Shown piece by piece: positions 15,997 to 24,045 of a DNA stretch of 40,143 bases (position 1 is the first letter of the stretch; each line of letters opens with the position of its first letter). The stretch covers positions 1-40,143 of the forward strand of contig JAISZB010000063.1 in NCBI GenBank assembly GCA_031269465.1, given 5' to 3'. The notes beneath the pieces are model-generated. The model had not been told where the DNA came from. It searched no databases and was given only the letters and a program-made list of their open reading frames with translations. The translations under genes and the position numbers were made by a program. Origin of the DNA: Clostridiales bacterium. GTDB lineage: Bacteria > Bacillota > Clostridia > Lachnospirales > WQUN01.

Positions 15997-16776
15997 GAAA
16001 AAGACATGAGAATATTCAATATGCATAATGACAGCAACGTTTCGATCACAAAGAAAAAAGGCGTTTTCTCAGTAATGGAGCATAGGACGGATCTTTCTCA
16101 GAATGACCCTTCCCAAGCAATGATGCATTTCTATATGCAGCATCAAGGCATACATAAGCGCCAGCTGGCTATAAACCTGTCCAACCAAGGAGTTATTCTA
16201 CAGAATGGCGCAATGCAGTGGATGGCTGGAGATGTCAAGTCAACCACCGATGTCAAGGGGATAGGCGATCTCTTCGGCAAGGCCATAAAAGGGAAAATTA
16301 CCGGCGAATCGGCGATAAACCCGCTTTACAAAGGGACAGGCATGATAATCTGCGAACCTACTTACAAGCATCTGATCCTTGAAGAAATCTCGGATCACGG
16401 AGGGCTTGCAGTAGCTGACGGGATATTTTTAGCTTGCGAAGACACTGTAGAACTCAAAATATCAACAGTCAAAACCTTCTCAGGCGCGGTTGCCGGCAAC
16501 ATGGGCATATTTAATCTTCTGCTCAAAGGAGTCGGAGTTGCGGCGCTGGAATGCCCGCTTCCCGAAGAGGAAATCATCCGGGTTGATTTGAGCCAGGGCG
16601 AAGAGATCCGCGTAGACGGCCCATATGCCATTATGTGGGATGAAAATCTGGTCATGTCGGTAGAGCGTTCCAGCAAAACCTTGCTTGGCTCCGCTGTAAG
16701 CGGGGAAGGGCTTGTAAATGTCTACAGAGGCGTAGGGAGCGTTTGGCTTACTACTGCAAGCGCGAATGTAAAATGA
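15988..16776 (+). CDS. AIM24-family protein
   Basis: The 262-residue product matches the AIM24 family (formerly DUF124), a beta-helix-like fold related to tryptophan RNA-binding attenuator folds, found in bacteria and mitochondria. Family-type features are the Gly-rich segment GAMQWMAGDVKSTTDVKG, YKGTGMIICEPTYKHLILEEI, and the C-terminal SGEGLVNVYRGVGSVWL. Molecular function in bacteria is not established. The start is uncertain: ATG 15988 has AGGAGG 13 nt upstream but lies in a palindrome, and in-frame ATGs at 16006 and 16021 lack a ribosome site. Core similarity begins only near residue 25, so all are possible. It stands alone. Confidence 0.85.
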   Translation: MPCEKDMRIFNMHNDSNVSITKKKGVFSVMEHRTDLSQNDPSQAMMHFYMQHQGIHKRQLAINLSNQGVILQNGAMQWMAGDVKSTTDVKGIGDLFGKAIKGKITGESAINPLYKGTGMIICEPTYKHLILEEISDHGGLAVADGIFLACEDTVELKISTVKTFSGAVAGNMGIFNLLLKGVGVAALECPLPEEEIIRVDLSQGEEIRVDGPYAIMWDENLVMSVERSSKTLLGSAVSGEGLVNVYRGVGSVWLTTASANVK

Positions 16777-16802
16777 GCGCGAAAAAAGCCAAACGAACCT
16801 AT

Positions 16803-16895
16803 GCGCATATCGTCTTTTGGCTATACAGCGAGTGCGATTGATATCGGCATTTCGCTCCTTGAAGGCGGACAGTCAAGCTTCATATGCTAATTTGC
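16803..16895. repeat. Palindromic repeat family, copy 7 (diverged)
   Basis: It contains GCGAGTGCGATTGATATCGG, CATTTCGC, and the right arm GGACAGTCAAGCTTCATATG with AATTTGCAT. The left outer arm is lost (CGTCTTTTGGCTATACAGCG). Confidence 0.65.
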
Positions 16896-16905
16896 ATTGT
16901 AAGAT

Positions 16906-16983
16906 CCGATTTTGGAGCTTGATTATACAGGCATCAAAGGATAATCAAGCTCCAAAATCGGTGCATTTGACTGCAAATCGGTA
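16906..16983. repeat. Palindromic repeat family, copy 8 (short, perfect arms)
   Basis: CCGATTTTGGAGCTTGATTA and its exact complement at 16942-16961 surround only a short spacer, so the usual GCCGATATCGGC centre is missing. The outer right end TGACTGCAAATCGG follows. It lies immediately after copy 7. Confidence 0.8.
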
Positions 16984-17045
16984 TGACAGTCGCATATGAC
17001 TGAGCATCGGCAATCATAAAGCTAGGGCATTCAAATTGAAATTTC

Positions 17046-17154
17046 TGATTCACATGTCTATTTTGAAGCTTGACTGTACAGCGAGTGCGGTTGAGCAATT
17101 CGCACCTTGAAAGCGGACGGTCAAGCTCCAAAATAGGTATATAACTGCAAATCA
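17046..17154. repeat. Palindromic repeat family, copy 9
   Basis: CTGATTCACATG, CTATTTTGAAGCTTGACTGT, GCGAGTGCGGTTGAGCAATT, GGACGGTCAAGCTCCAAAAT and ACTGCAAATCAG in order. It sits 80 bp past the rhamnose isomerase stop codon. Confidence 0.75.
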
Positions 17155-17232
17155 GCATATCAAATTCTGCATATTCACGCTCTAAAACCTGAACGAACTT
17201 CAGAGCGTTGAATTTTGGCCGGATTCTTTTAT

Positions 17233-18474
17233 TCAGCTTCTCTTGCTTAAAACATTTTTCTCATATTCCTGAACCTTTGCAAACCAGTCCGCACCCAGAA
17301 CCCCTTGCCTCCGGCAGTACTCGTCCCAGACAGCGCCTAGGGGCATAGTTTTAATCTCTTCATTCAGTACCATGAGCTTGGTGAAATTTTGGGAATCCTG
17401 AAGCTCTTTCAACCGCTTATAAGGGATTAGCAAAGCCGAAAGAAGAGCCTTCTGCATGCTTCTGGCGCCAACAATCCATGCCGCGACGCGGTTGATGCTG
17501 GCGTCGAAATAATCAAGGCCTATTAAAACCCTGCCATCCGCATCGTTTCTTATTATTTCCTTCGCTATCTCCTTTGTCTCGTCATCCAGCAGAACCACAT
17601 GATCGCTGTCCCATCGAACCGCTCTGGTCACATGCAAGGCTACTTTATCAAAAAATGCGAGAATAGACGGTATCTTGTCCGCTACAGTTTCCGTAGGGTG
17701 GTAGTGACCGCTGTCAAGCAAGGCGTTTATTCCTCTTGTGGCGGCATAGAGAAGGTAGAACTCGTTGGAACCGACTGTGTAGCTCTCAAGCCCGATACCG
17801 AAAACCTTGCTCTCAACTGCGTCCAGGATGAAATCTTTATCGTACTTGACAGAAAGGATCTCATCCAACGCCTCAACAAGCCTTTGCCTGGGTCCCAATC
17901 TATCAGCAGGCAAATCCTTCAGTCCATCAGGGAGCCAGATGTTGTGCAAGCAAGGCGTGCCTTGCTGCTCTCCCAGATAAGCGGATATCTTTCTGCAGGC
18001 TTTGACGTGCCTTATCCAGTACTGCCTGACTTCTTTGTCGGGATGCGCCAGGGTCATCCCATCCTTGTGCATGGGGTGCGAGAAGAGAGTCGGGTTGAAA
18101 TCCAGATGAATGCTCCTGGCTTTGCCCCATTGAAGCCACGCTTCGAAATGCTCCGGCTCCAGGCGATCCCTCTCAACAGAGCCGTCCGCAATGGCATATA
18201 TGGCGTGAAGGCTCAGCCTCTTTGCGCCAGGAATCAGCGAGTACACCACATCCAGATCGTCCATGACTTCACGGCTGTTCCTGGCTTTCCCAGGATAGTT
18301 TCCGGTTGTCTGGATTCCGCCGCTCAGAGGCGAGCCTCCATTTTCAAACCCATTTACGTCGTCGCCCTGCCAGCAGTGCAGACTGATCGGTATTTTGGCA
18401 AGTCTAGCCAATGCTTGTTCGACGTCCACCCCGCATTCGGCGTAAGCCTCAGCGGCTAAAGTGAAACTGCTCAT
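17233..18474 (-). CDS. rhaA: L-rhamnose isomerase
   Basis: It converts L-rhamnose to L-rhamnulose, the first step of rhamnose use, and is a cytoplasmic metal-dependent TIM-barrel enzyme. The 413-residue product is near the usual length of about 419. Family segments are visible: LSLHAIYA, HLDFNPTLFSHPMHKDGMTL (about 137-156), the HNIWLPDG segment, LDSGHYHPTE, and WDSDHVVLLDDE near residue 295. The start has a GGAGAAGAA ribosome site. It is the last gene of a three-gene minus-strand operon: deacetylase, rhamnulokinase, isomerase, with 25 bp between kinase and isomerase. No rhamnulose-1-phosphate aldolase, mutarotase or transporter is in the window, so those must be elsewhere. Confidence 0.95.
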   Translation of the reverse strand: MSSFTLAAEAYAECGVDVEQALARLAKIPISLHCWQGDDVNGFENGGSPLSGGIQTTGNYPGKARNSREVMDDLDVVYSLIPGAKRLSLHAIYAIADGSVERDRLEPEHFEAWLQWGKARSIHLDFNPTLFSHPMHKDGMTLAHPDKEVRQYWIRHVKACRKISAYLGEQQGTPCLHNIWLPDGLKDLPADRLGPRQRLVEALDEILSVKYDKDFILDAVESKVFGIGLESYTVGSNEFYLLYAATRGINALLDSGHYHPTETVADKIPSILAFFDKVALHVTRAVRWDSDHVVLLDDETKEIAKEIIRNDADGRVLIGLDYFDASINRVAAWIVGARSMQKALLSALLIPYKRLKELQDSQNFTKLMVLNEEIKTMPLGAVWDEYCRRQGVLGADWFAKVQEYEKNVLSKRS

Positions 18475-18499
18475 TTCTTCTCCTCCTTAAATAGCCGAC

Positions 18500-19906
18500 C
18501 TAATCTAAAGGCGAATATGTCAGCAGATCAAATGATGAAACTATCAGCTCTTTCGCATCATTCAAATTTTCAAGCTCAGACGAAGCAGCCATTTGCACTG
18601 CTAGATTTCCAATGGCGGTTGCTTCGACCGGGCCTGCTATTACAGTCTTTCCGGTATATTTGGCTGTCAGGCGGTTCAAATAGCCCGCATTGGCCCCTCC
18701 GCCTACGACATGGATGACGTCGCTTTTCCTTCCATGCAGCCTATCCAACTCAAGCGCGCTTTTTCTGTAGCAATCAGCCAGCGAGTTGTAAACAACCGCC
18801 GCAAGCTGTCCTGGCGTTTCAGGAACTTCATCGCCTGCTTCAAGGCAAGCCGACTTAATCTCCGATATCATGCTCTCAGGCGCCAAAAATCTGTTGTCGT
18901 TGCAGTTTACAATGGATCTTATGCATTCTGCCTCCGCCATTTCGCAAAGAGCGGCGTAGGAATGCCTGCCGCCGAATTCGCGCGATATTTCCTGTATCAT
19001 CCATAGACCCATAATGTTTTTCAAGAACCTGATTTTCCCGTCGCAAGCGCCTTCATTTGTAAACCCGCATACTCTCGCTTCTTCCGAGCAGTCCGGCTCG
19101 CTTCGGCATACGCCTATTAGGCTCCACGTGCCTGAACTGATGCAAATTGAATCTCCTTTCATATCCGGGGCGGCCGCATATGCAGAGCCTGTGTCGTGGG
19201 TTGCCGGGAGAGTGATATCGGCGCTGAAACCGGCCTCAGCCGCGATTTCCTTCGAAAACGCCCCTATGCGTGCGCCCGGCATGGAAATGCTCCCGAAGAT
19301 CTTTCTCGGCAAGCCTAGCCTGTCAATGACCTCCCAGTCCCAGTCTTTCTTGCGCGCCTCTAGAAGGCCTGACGTCGAGGCGATTGTATACTCGCAGGAC
19401 ATAGCGCCGCTTAGGAGGAAGTGAAAGAAATCAGGCATAAAAAGCAATCTCTCGGCCTTTTCCAGAACCTCAGGATGAGAAATCTTAAGAGCTGCAAGCT
19501 GAAAGACAGTATTGAACTGCTGTTTTGCTATGCCGGTTCTTGCATACAGCTCTTTTTCCGGCACCATCTTGTAAACTTCACTTTCCATGCCAATGGTTCG
19601 GCTGTCGCGGTAGGCAACTGAATCTCCTATGATCTTTCCGGATGAATCAATTAGGGCAAAATCCACGCCCCATGTATCCACTCCTGCGCTTTCCGGAAAT
19701 TTGCCGGCCTCGGCGCATTTTTTCATCCCGACAAGCATTTCTTTGAATAAAGAGTCTATGTCCCAGCACAAGGCGCCGTTCTTATGAATCATCGCGTTCT
19801 TGAAGCGGTGGATCTCCTCGCAGGCAATTTTGCCATTTTCGATTGAGCCCAGCAGATGACGGCCGCTGGATGCTCCGATGTCTATAGCCAAATGATATCT
19901 TCTCAT
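18500..19906 (-). CDS. rhaB: Rhamnulokinase (FGGY kinase)
   Basis: It phosphorylates L-rhamnulose at C1 using ATP. The 468-residue product shows the FGGY kinase pattern: N-terminal phosphate loop LAIDIGASSGRHLLG (6-20), GVDTWGVDFALID, the linker Asp in ATHDTGSAYAA, SSGTWSLIG and the C-terminal adenosine motif HVVGGGANAGYLNRLTA. The start ATG (19904-19906) overlaps the stop of the upstream deacetylase as ATGA, which selects this start over an earlier in-frame ATG and implies translational coupling. L-rhamnose isomerase follows. The family is certain; specificity for rhamnulose is supported by the partner gene. Confidence 0.94.
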   Translation of the reverse strand: MRRYHLAIDIGASSGRHLLGSIENGKIACEEIHRFKNAMIHKNGALCWDIDSLFKEMLVGMKKCAEAGKFPESAGVDTWGVDFALIDSSGKIIGDSVAYRDSRTIGMESEVYKMVPEKELYARTGIAKQQFNTVFQLAALKISHPEVLEKAERLLFMPDFFHFLLSGAMSCEYTIASTSGLLEARKKDWDWEVIDRLGLPRKIFGSISMPGARIGAFSKEIAAEAGFSADITLPATHDTGSAYAAAPDMKGDSICISSGTWSLIGVCRSEPDCSEEARVCGFTNEGACDGKIRFLKNIMGLWMIQEISREFGGRHSYAALCEMAEAECIRSIVNCNDNRFLAPESMISEIKSACLEAGDEVPETPGQLAAVVYNSLADCYRKSALELDRLHGRKSDVIHVVGGGANAGYLNRLTAKYTGKTVIAGPVEATAIGNLAVQMAASSELENLNDAKELIVSSFDLLTYSPLD

Positions 19907-20697
19907 AATATTATCGTCCCGCCTGGCGCAATGCACCTTATTTCTCCGGCCGCTTCAATCCAAAGAGAAATTCCCGCCGGATTGTGGGCAATATCCCCAT
20001 TAACGCTTGTGACAAGGCTCCTGGCGGCCGCTATATACCTTGCTATTTCAATTGACGTGGCTTTCCATACGCCTTGGGCGCCCTCCATCTTAGAAGCGAA
20101 TCCTTCTATAAGATCCCAATTTCCATCGCCATTGAACTCATAGCTGTGGCCCCAAACATAGAATATCGCCAACCTCGCGTAAGCCGGAAGGTTGATGAAG
20201 TTTTCAGCCATCTCCATAAGCCTGTCGTTATGATGGCAAGTCGGATGCCATGTCAAGAAGTTCGCTGGAACCGCAAAGCTATGAGTGGCTGCGACTGTAC
20301 GCGCATATTCAATTCCAAGAATCTTGAGCTTTTTAGGAGCATCCAAGGCATAGCTTCCGAAAGCGTATGACATCCCGCGAACAGGATATCCTGCCAAGCT
20401 CTCCAAAGCGCGCCTGTCTTCCAATATCTCGCTAACAGCCAAATCATCCGACAGATGGGAAAGCCACGCATGGCTCACTCCATGGGCGGAGATCTCGTGG
20501 CCTTTGTACAGAGAAGCCACCTCTTCCCTTTCGACGAAGCCCTTGCTTGAAAGCGAACCTGAATTCAAGTGAAATGTACCCTTAAGCCCATGCCGGTTCA
20601 GTATCTCGACAAGCCTGCGATCATGGATTTGTCCGTCATCATAGCTTAAAGCCAGCGCTTTGTTGAATCCCTGCGGAAAAGTAAATGACCATTTCAT
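19903..20697 (-). CDS. Polysaccharide deacetylase family protein (NodB-like), first gene of the rhamnose operon
   Basis: The 264-residue product has the NodB homology layout: motif 1 ALSYDDGQIHDRRL (Asp-Asp for metal/catalysis), the strand GTFHLNSG, and motif 2 EISAHGVSHAWLSHL with the two metal-binding histidines. No signal peptide is visible, so it is probably cytoplasmic, unlike cell-wall deacetylases. Its stop overlaps the rhamnulokinase start (ATGA), which ties it to rhamnose or rhamnose-containing glycan use. I chose ATG 20697 because GGAG lies eight bases upstream; the substrate is not known. Removing acetyl groups from imported rhamnose-containing oligosaccharides would be a plausible job, but this is inference. 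Confidence 0.85.
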   Translation of the reverse strand: MKWSFTFPQGFNKALALSYDDGQIHDRRLVEILNRHGLKGTFHLNSGSLSSKGFVEREEVASLYKGHEISAHGVSHAWLSHLSDDLAVSEILEDRRALESLAGYPVRGMSYAFGSYALDAPKKLKILGIEYARTVAATHSFAVPANFLTWHPTCHHNDRLMEMAENFINLPAYARLAIFYVWGHSYEFNGDGNWDLIEGFASKMEGAQGVWKATSIEIARYIAAARSLVTSVNGDIAHNPAGISLWIEAAGEIRCIAPGGTIIL

Positions 20698-20723
20698 TTC
20701 TTTTTCTCCCATTCATTAATCAA

Positions 20724-20803
20724 ATGCACTTTTTAGTTTTGACCGTCCACTTACTAGGTGCGAAATGCCGATATCAATCGCACTTACTGTACTTTCGAAA
20801 TCC
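20724..20803. repeat. Palindromic repeat family, copy 10 (partial)
   Basis: AGTTTTGACCGTCCACTTAC, GGTGCGAAATGCCGATATCA and ATCGCACTTACTGTAC. It lies between the divergent deacetylase and Ku genes, so it may overlap regulatory DNA. The outer arms are lost. Confidence 0.7.
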
Positions 20804-20979
20804 AATCAGGAACTTTCATAACAGCATGATAAAACTAGAATGTGAAAAAAGTTGACATGCCGCCACAAAAACTGAATATTCGATAAAATCATTATTTTTT
20901 CACAAAGAATAATGCAGAACTTAATTAAAGCAGTATAAAAATCTTCAACAAAGAAATCCTATTGACAGGAGTTGATTAT

Positions 20980-21792
20980 ATGGCTATTAAAAGCGCTATA
21001 TCATTCGGTCTTGTGCACATACCAGTGTCTCTCCATACAACCGTCAAGGATGTCGATGTTCACTTCAACCAATTGCACAAGGAGGACAACGCCCGCATCC
21101 GCTATAAGAAAGTATGCGAGCGCTGCGGCAAGGAAGTCAAGGCGGATGGCATCGCAAAGGGATATGAATACGAGAAGGGCCGGTATGTAATCATTTCAGA
21201 TGAGGACATCGAAAGGATAAAGACCGAAAAAGACAAAACATTGCAAATCATTCACTTTACCTCTCTTATCGAGATAAATCCCATATACCTGGATAAAGCG
21301 TACTATGCTTCAGTCGACGCAGGCGGCGAGAAGGCGTTTGAGCTTTTGCGCCGGGTGATGATGGATGAAAAGAAAGTGGCTATAGCAAAGACCGTCCTCG
21401 GCGCCAGGGAGGCGCTCATGGCCTTGATGCCGACTGAAACCGGAATTATATGTCAAACTATGTTCTTTCAGGATGAAGTCAAGGAGCAGCCGATAACAAA
21501 GGTCAAAGGCCAGGTTAGCGAAGAAGAGCTCAAGATGGCGAAAACCCTTGTGGCTAGCATGGCCAAGCCATTTGAGGCGGCAGACTATAAAGACGAATAC
21601 CAGTCCAGGCTAAGGCAGCTGATAGAAGGCAAGATAGCGGGCAATGAAATCAGCGCGCCGTCTTCCCCTTCATCCTCAAACAATGTCATTGATCTTATGG
21701 AAGCTCTGCAGCAAAGCATATCTCAAGTCGAGGAGCCAAAGAAGGCGGTCGCTAAAAGAAAGCCGCGCTCTAAAAAGGCGGCGGGGGCTTGA
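20980..21792 (+). CDS. ku: Ku DNA end-binding protein
   Basis: Bacterial Ku forms a homodimeric ring on broken DNA ends and recruits the LigD ligase in non-homologous end joining. The 270-residue product begins with the typical MAIKSAISFGLVHIPVSL, contains the CxxC pair KVCERCGKEV, and the Ku core (YLDKAYYASVDAGGEKAFELL, shown in part; YQSRLRQLIEGKI). It ends in a Lys/Arg-rich tail (AVAKRKPRSKKAAGA) as in extended Ku proteins that slide on DNA. I chose ATG 20980, with AGGAG nine bases upstream, over an in-frame upstream codon. It directly precedes the ligase gene, giving a Ku-ligase operon. Confidence 0.95.
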   Translation: MAIKSAISFGLVHIPVSLHTTVKDVDVHFNQLHKEDNARIRYKKVCERCGKEVKADGIAKGYEYEKGRYVIISDEDIERIKTEKDKTLQIIHFTSLIEINPIYLDKAYYASVDAGGEKAFELLRRVMMDEKKVAIAKTVLGAREALMALMPTETGIICQTMFFQDEVKEQPITKVKGQVSEEELKMAKTLVASMAKPFEAADYKDEYQSRLRQLIEGKIAGNEISAPSSPSSSNNVIDLMEALQQSISQVEEPKKAVAKRKPRSKKAAGA

Positions 21793-21824
21793 CGGGCGTA
21801 TTCGAAGAAAGAGGGGCGTCGCCT

Positions 21825-22772
21825 ATGCTCATAGCCGAAAACAAGCCGGCCTTCGACAGTTCTGACTACCTGTACGAATTGAAGCTCGACGGCTGCCGCT
21901 GCCTTGCTTATGTGAATGAAAAAGAAACGGATTTCAGGAATAAGAGAAACAAATCTTTAGCCGCTTCATTTCCTGAACTGTCAAAAATCCATGAACAAGC
22001 AAACAAACGTCTTATCCTGGATGGTGAAATCATTGTCATGAATGGGGGCAAGCCTGATTTCTCTGCCCTCCAGCCGCGCACCTTGATGTCAAGCGAACTT
22101 AAAATCAAGCTTGCCTCCGAAAAGCTTCCCGCGTCCTTCGTGGCTTTCGACGCAGTCTATGCTGGGAACAGCCTTCTCACAAACCGCACGCTTGTTGAAA
22201 GAAAAGAAATCCTGAGCGAAAGCTTCTCAGAAAGCGCCAGAGGCGCTTTATCGAAGACAATCGAAAACCAGGGTCTGGCTCTTTATGCCGCCGCCGCCGC
22301 AAGAGGGCTGGAAGGCATTGTAGCAAAGAGAAAAGACAGCTCATATGTTTTCGGAAAGCGCACGAAGAACTGGATCAAATGCAAAGCGATGCTGGATGAA
22401 GACTTCATCGCCGCTGGCTTTTGGAGGAAGTCGAAGGCTTTAGCCAGCGTAATACTTGCAAGCTTTACTTCAAGCGGCGAGCTGGCATACAGAGGCCATG
22501 TGGTCATGGGCGTTTCATCGGTTGATCTTAAAGCTTTGCAGTCAGCAAAGCACGCAAGCGAAGATTTGTACAAGGGTTTTCCAGACTTCAAATCGGCAGT
22601 ATGGCTAGAGCCTGCCTTAGTCTGCACTGTACAGTTCATGGAATATACAAAAAGCGGGTCTATGAGGCAGCCTGTCTTCAAGGGGCTTAGATATGACAAA
22701 AAACCAGCTGAGTGCGTTTCGGACATGCGAATTATGCAAGACAGTCCGCAGGTGCCGCCGAAGGATAGATGA
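21825..22772 (+). CDS. ligD: ATP-dependent DNA ligase, ligase-only LigD
   Basis: It seals breaks in the Ku-dependent end joining pathway. The 315-residue product has the nucleotidyltransferase motifs: motif I ELKLDGCR with the adenylated Lys20, motif III LILDGEIIV, FVAFDAVY, motif IV EGIVAKRKDSS, motif V NWIKCKA, and an OB-fold C-terminus ending in FMEYTKSGSMRQPVFKGLRY-type sequence. The polymerase and phosphoesterase domains found in larger LigD proteins are absent here. I chose ATG 21825, which has GAGGGG eight bases upstream. A TTG at 21789 overlapping the Ku stop (TTGA) is an alternative that adds 12 residues, including the SP of the common 'SPML' motif. Confidence 0.93.
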   Translation: MLIAENKPAFDSSDYLYELKLDGCRCLAYVNEKETDFRNKRNKSLAASFPELSKIHEQANKRLILDGEIIVMNGGKPDFSALQPRTLMSSELKIKLASEKLPASFVAFDAVYAGNSLLTNRTLVERKEILSESFSESARGALSKTIENQGLALYAAAAARGLEGIVAKRKDSSYVFGKRTKNWIKCKAMLDEDFIAAGFWRKSKALASVILASFTSSGELAYRGHVVMGVSSVDLKALQSAKHASEDLYKGFPDFKSAVWLEPALVCTVQFMEYTKSGSMRQPVFKGLRYDKKPAECVSDMRIMQDSPQVPPKDR

Positions 22773-22816
22773 GCCTTTCAATCAGCTCCTTTCCTCCGGC
22801 GCGCCCGGCGTTTTCT

Positions 22817-23440
22817 TCAAATCGGAGTCTCCTTTTCATACATAATAACAAGAGTCCCTCTGCAAACTGCCACGATGGATCTCCTTCCCAAGAATTCATT
22901 GCTCACTCCGATTGGAGATTCATCGCTTAGAACGGCATCCTTAAGCTCATATTTCAGTCCCTCCAATGAAACGCCATATGCTTTGCCTGAGTGCGCAAAT
23001 ACTGAAATATAGCCAGTCTCGCATTCCGCAAAAGCTATCTGGCCGTTTGTCAGGGCAGTTGCAACCCTCCCCCCGCACCAGAGGAAACCTTTCGCGCCTC
23101 TGCGGGAAAGCCAGACCAAGCTTTGGATGTTTGCCATGGTATGATCCAATCGCCCTCCGGCGCCTCCGTAAAGCACAAAACGCTTGAACCCTCTGGCGAG
23201 CGCAATCTCAATTGCCGCAGCCATATCAGTGACGTCCTTCTCGCGAGGCAGGCGAATGGCTTCGCAGTCGAAGCCGGAAGAAAACTCCAAGGAATCGAAG
23301 TCCCCTATAACAACGCCGGCCGAAAGCCCCAACCTTTTTACATGCCGCCATCCGCCATCAGCAGCCAAAACCATGTCGCCTGCTTGAGGAGACGGAGCAG
23401 GTCCATTGAGCTCTCCCGCCCCGAAGATGTATGCAGTCAT
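22817..23440 (-). CDS. thiN: Thiamine pyrophosphokinase
   Basis: It transfers pyrophosphate from ATP to thiamine to make the cofactor thiamine diphosphate. The 207-residue product shows AADGGWRHVKRLGL, GDFDSL, EKDVTDMAAAIEIAL (Asp-Thr-Asp), GGAGGRLDHTMANIQ and the C-terminal SNEFLG that binds thiamine. Length is as usual. The ATG at 23440 gives the typical start MTAYIFGAGE, but no clear ribosome site is visible; an in-frame upstream ATG at 23479 adds 13 residues in DNA next to the HEARO remnant. The gene is convergent with the ligase gene. HEARO copy 3 ends directly upstream, so the native promoter may have been displaced. Confidence 0.88.
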   Translation of the reverse strand: MTAYIFGAGELNGPAPSPQAGDMVLAADGGWRHVKRLGLSAGVVIGDFDSLEFSSGFDCEAIRLPREKDVTDMAAAIEIALARGFKRFVLYGGAGGRLDHTMANIQSLVWLSRRGAKGFLWCGGRVATALTNGQIAFAECETGYISVFAHSGKAYGVSLEGLKYELKDAVLSDESPIGVSNEFLGRRSIVAVCRGTLVIMYEKETPI

Positions 23441-23471
23441 CACAGTTGTTATGCGGCGGATATCCCTGCCT

Positions 23472-23816
23472 TTAGGCATGGGGAGGAAGCCGCATGTCCT
23501 CCTTTTCAGTTAGAATGGCAGTTCTCCTGGACAAGAGGTTGAGCTTCTTACAGCTGATTCCCGCAGACAGCTTTGTTCCGCCCAGCGTGCGAACGTCGAA
23601 GCTCCCGCACGATCGCCTTCCGAAGATGAAGCCTTTTCGCCCTCCTGGCATTTGGACTCTACCGAACAGCTGATAGCCAAATGCATATTTTGGAGATTGA
23701 TTCAATTTCCTCTTTCCGCCTTTGTTGATAGCAGCCTTATGGATCTGGCGATTGCGCTTTCCCGTTGCTTTCTGCATATAAACTGCGCCCAAAGGAATGG
23801 ACTTCGGATTACCGCT
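23472..23816 (-). pseudogene. iscB: IscB C-terminal remnant of HEARO copy 3
   Basis: The frame encodes a stretch typical of the IscB C-terminus: SGNPKSIPL, RQIHKAAINKGGKRKLN, YQLFGRVQMPGGRKGFIFGR, RRSCGSFDVRTLGGTKLSAG and CKKLNLLSRR, ending LPPHA and a stop. The RuvC-I, bridge helix, RuvC-II, HNH and the RuvC-III catalytic part are all missing; the sequence passes from the omega RNA straight into SGN, the point just after RuvC-III in full proteins. It is an internal-deletion derivative. The frame remains open upstream through the RNA, without a ribosome site I can support. Confidence 0.8.
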
Positions 23817-23824
23817 GATGCGTC

Positions 23825-24035
23825 TCGTCGCCACTGCTGTTCCAAGGTTTTGTATGCCTGCAGCACTATCTCTTCCCCTAGAGGACTGTTCAGCCGCAAG
23901 CCGTAGTGTCCGGAGCTGGAGCAAACGCCCCGGAGTGCCTATATATTCTTGGACAGCGTAGCTTCTCGATGGAAGCTTAGGCTAGTCAATCAGGACTTAT
24001 TGCTAAGCCCATAGCTTTAGCTAGTGGTGATTGAC
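23825..24035 (-). ncRNA. HEARO omega RNA, copy 3
   Basis: A complete uninterrupted HEARO RNA. It shares CTGTTCCAAGGTTTTGTATG, GACTGTTCAGCCGCA, CTGGAGCAAACGCCCCGGAG, CTATATATTCTTGGACAGCG and CTTTAGCTA with copy 1. Its right end GGTGATTGAC is only 10 bp from the stop codon of the neighbouring oxidoreductase (24046). A guide at the RNA 5' end would be drawn from the DNA just right of 24035, i.e. the end of that gene. This copy served to define the intron boundaries in copy 1. Confidence 0.85.
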
Positions 24036-24045
24036 GATTTTCTCC

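Noticed and set aside
9356..17154. CRISPR-like array
   Set aside because: The repeats are widely and unevenly spaced, vary in sequence, are inverted within themselves and have no regular spacers or cas genes.
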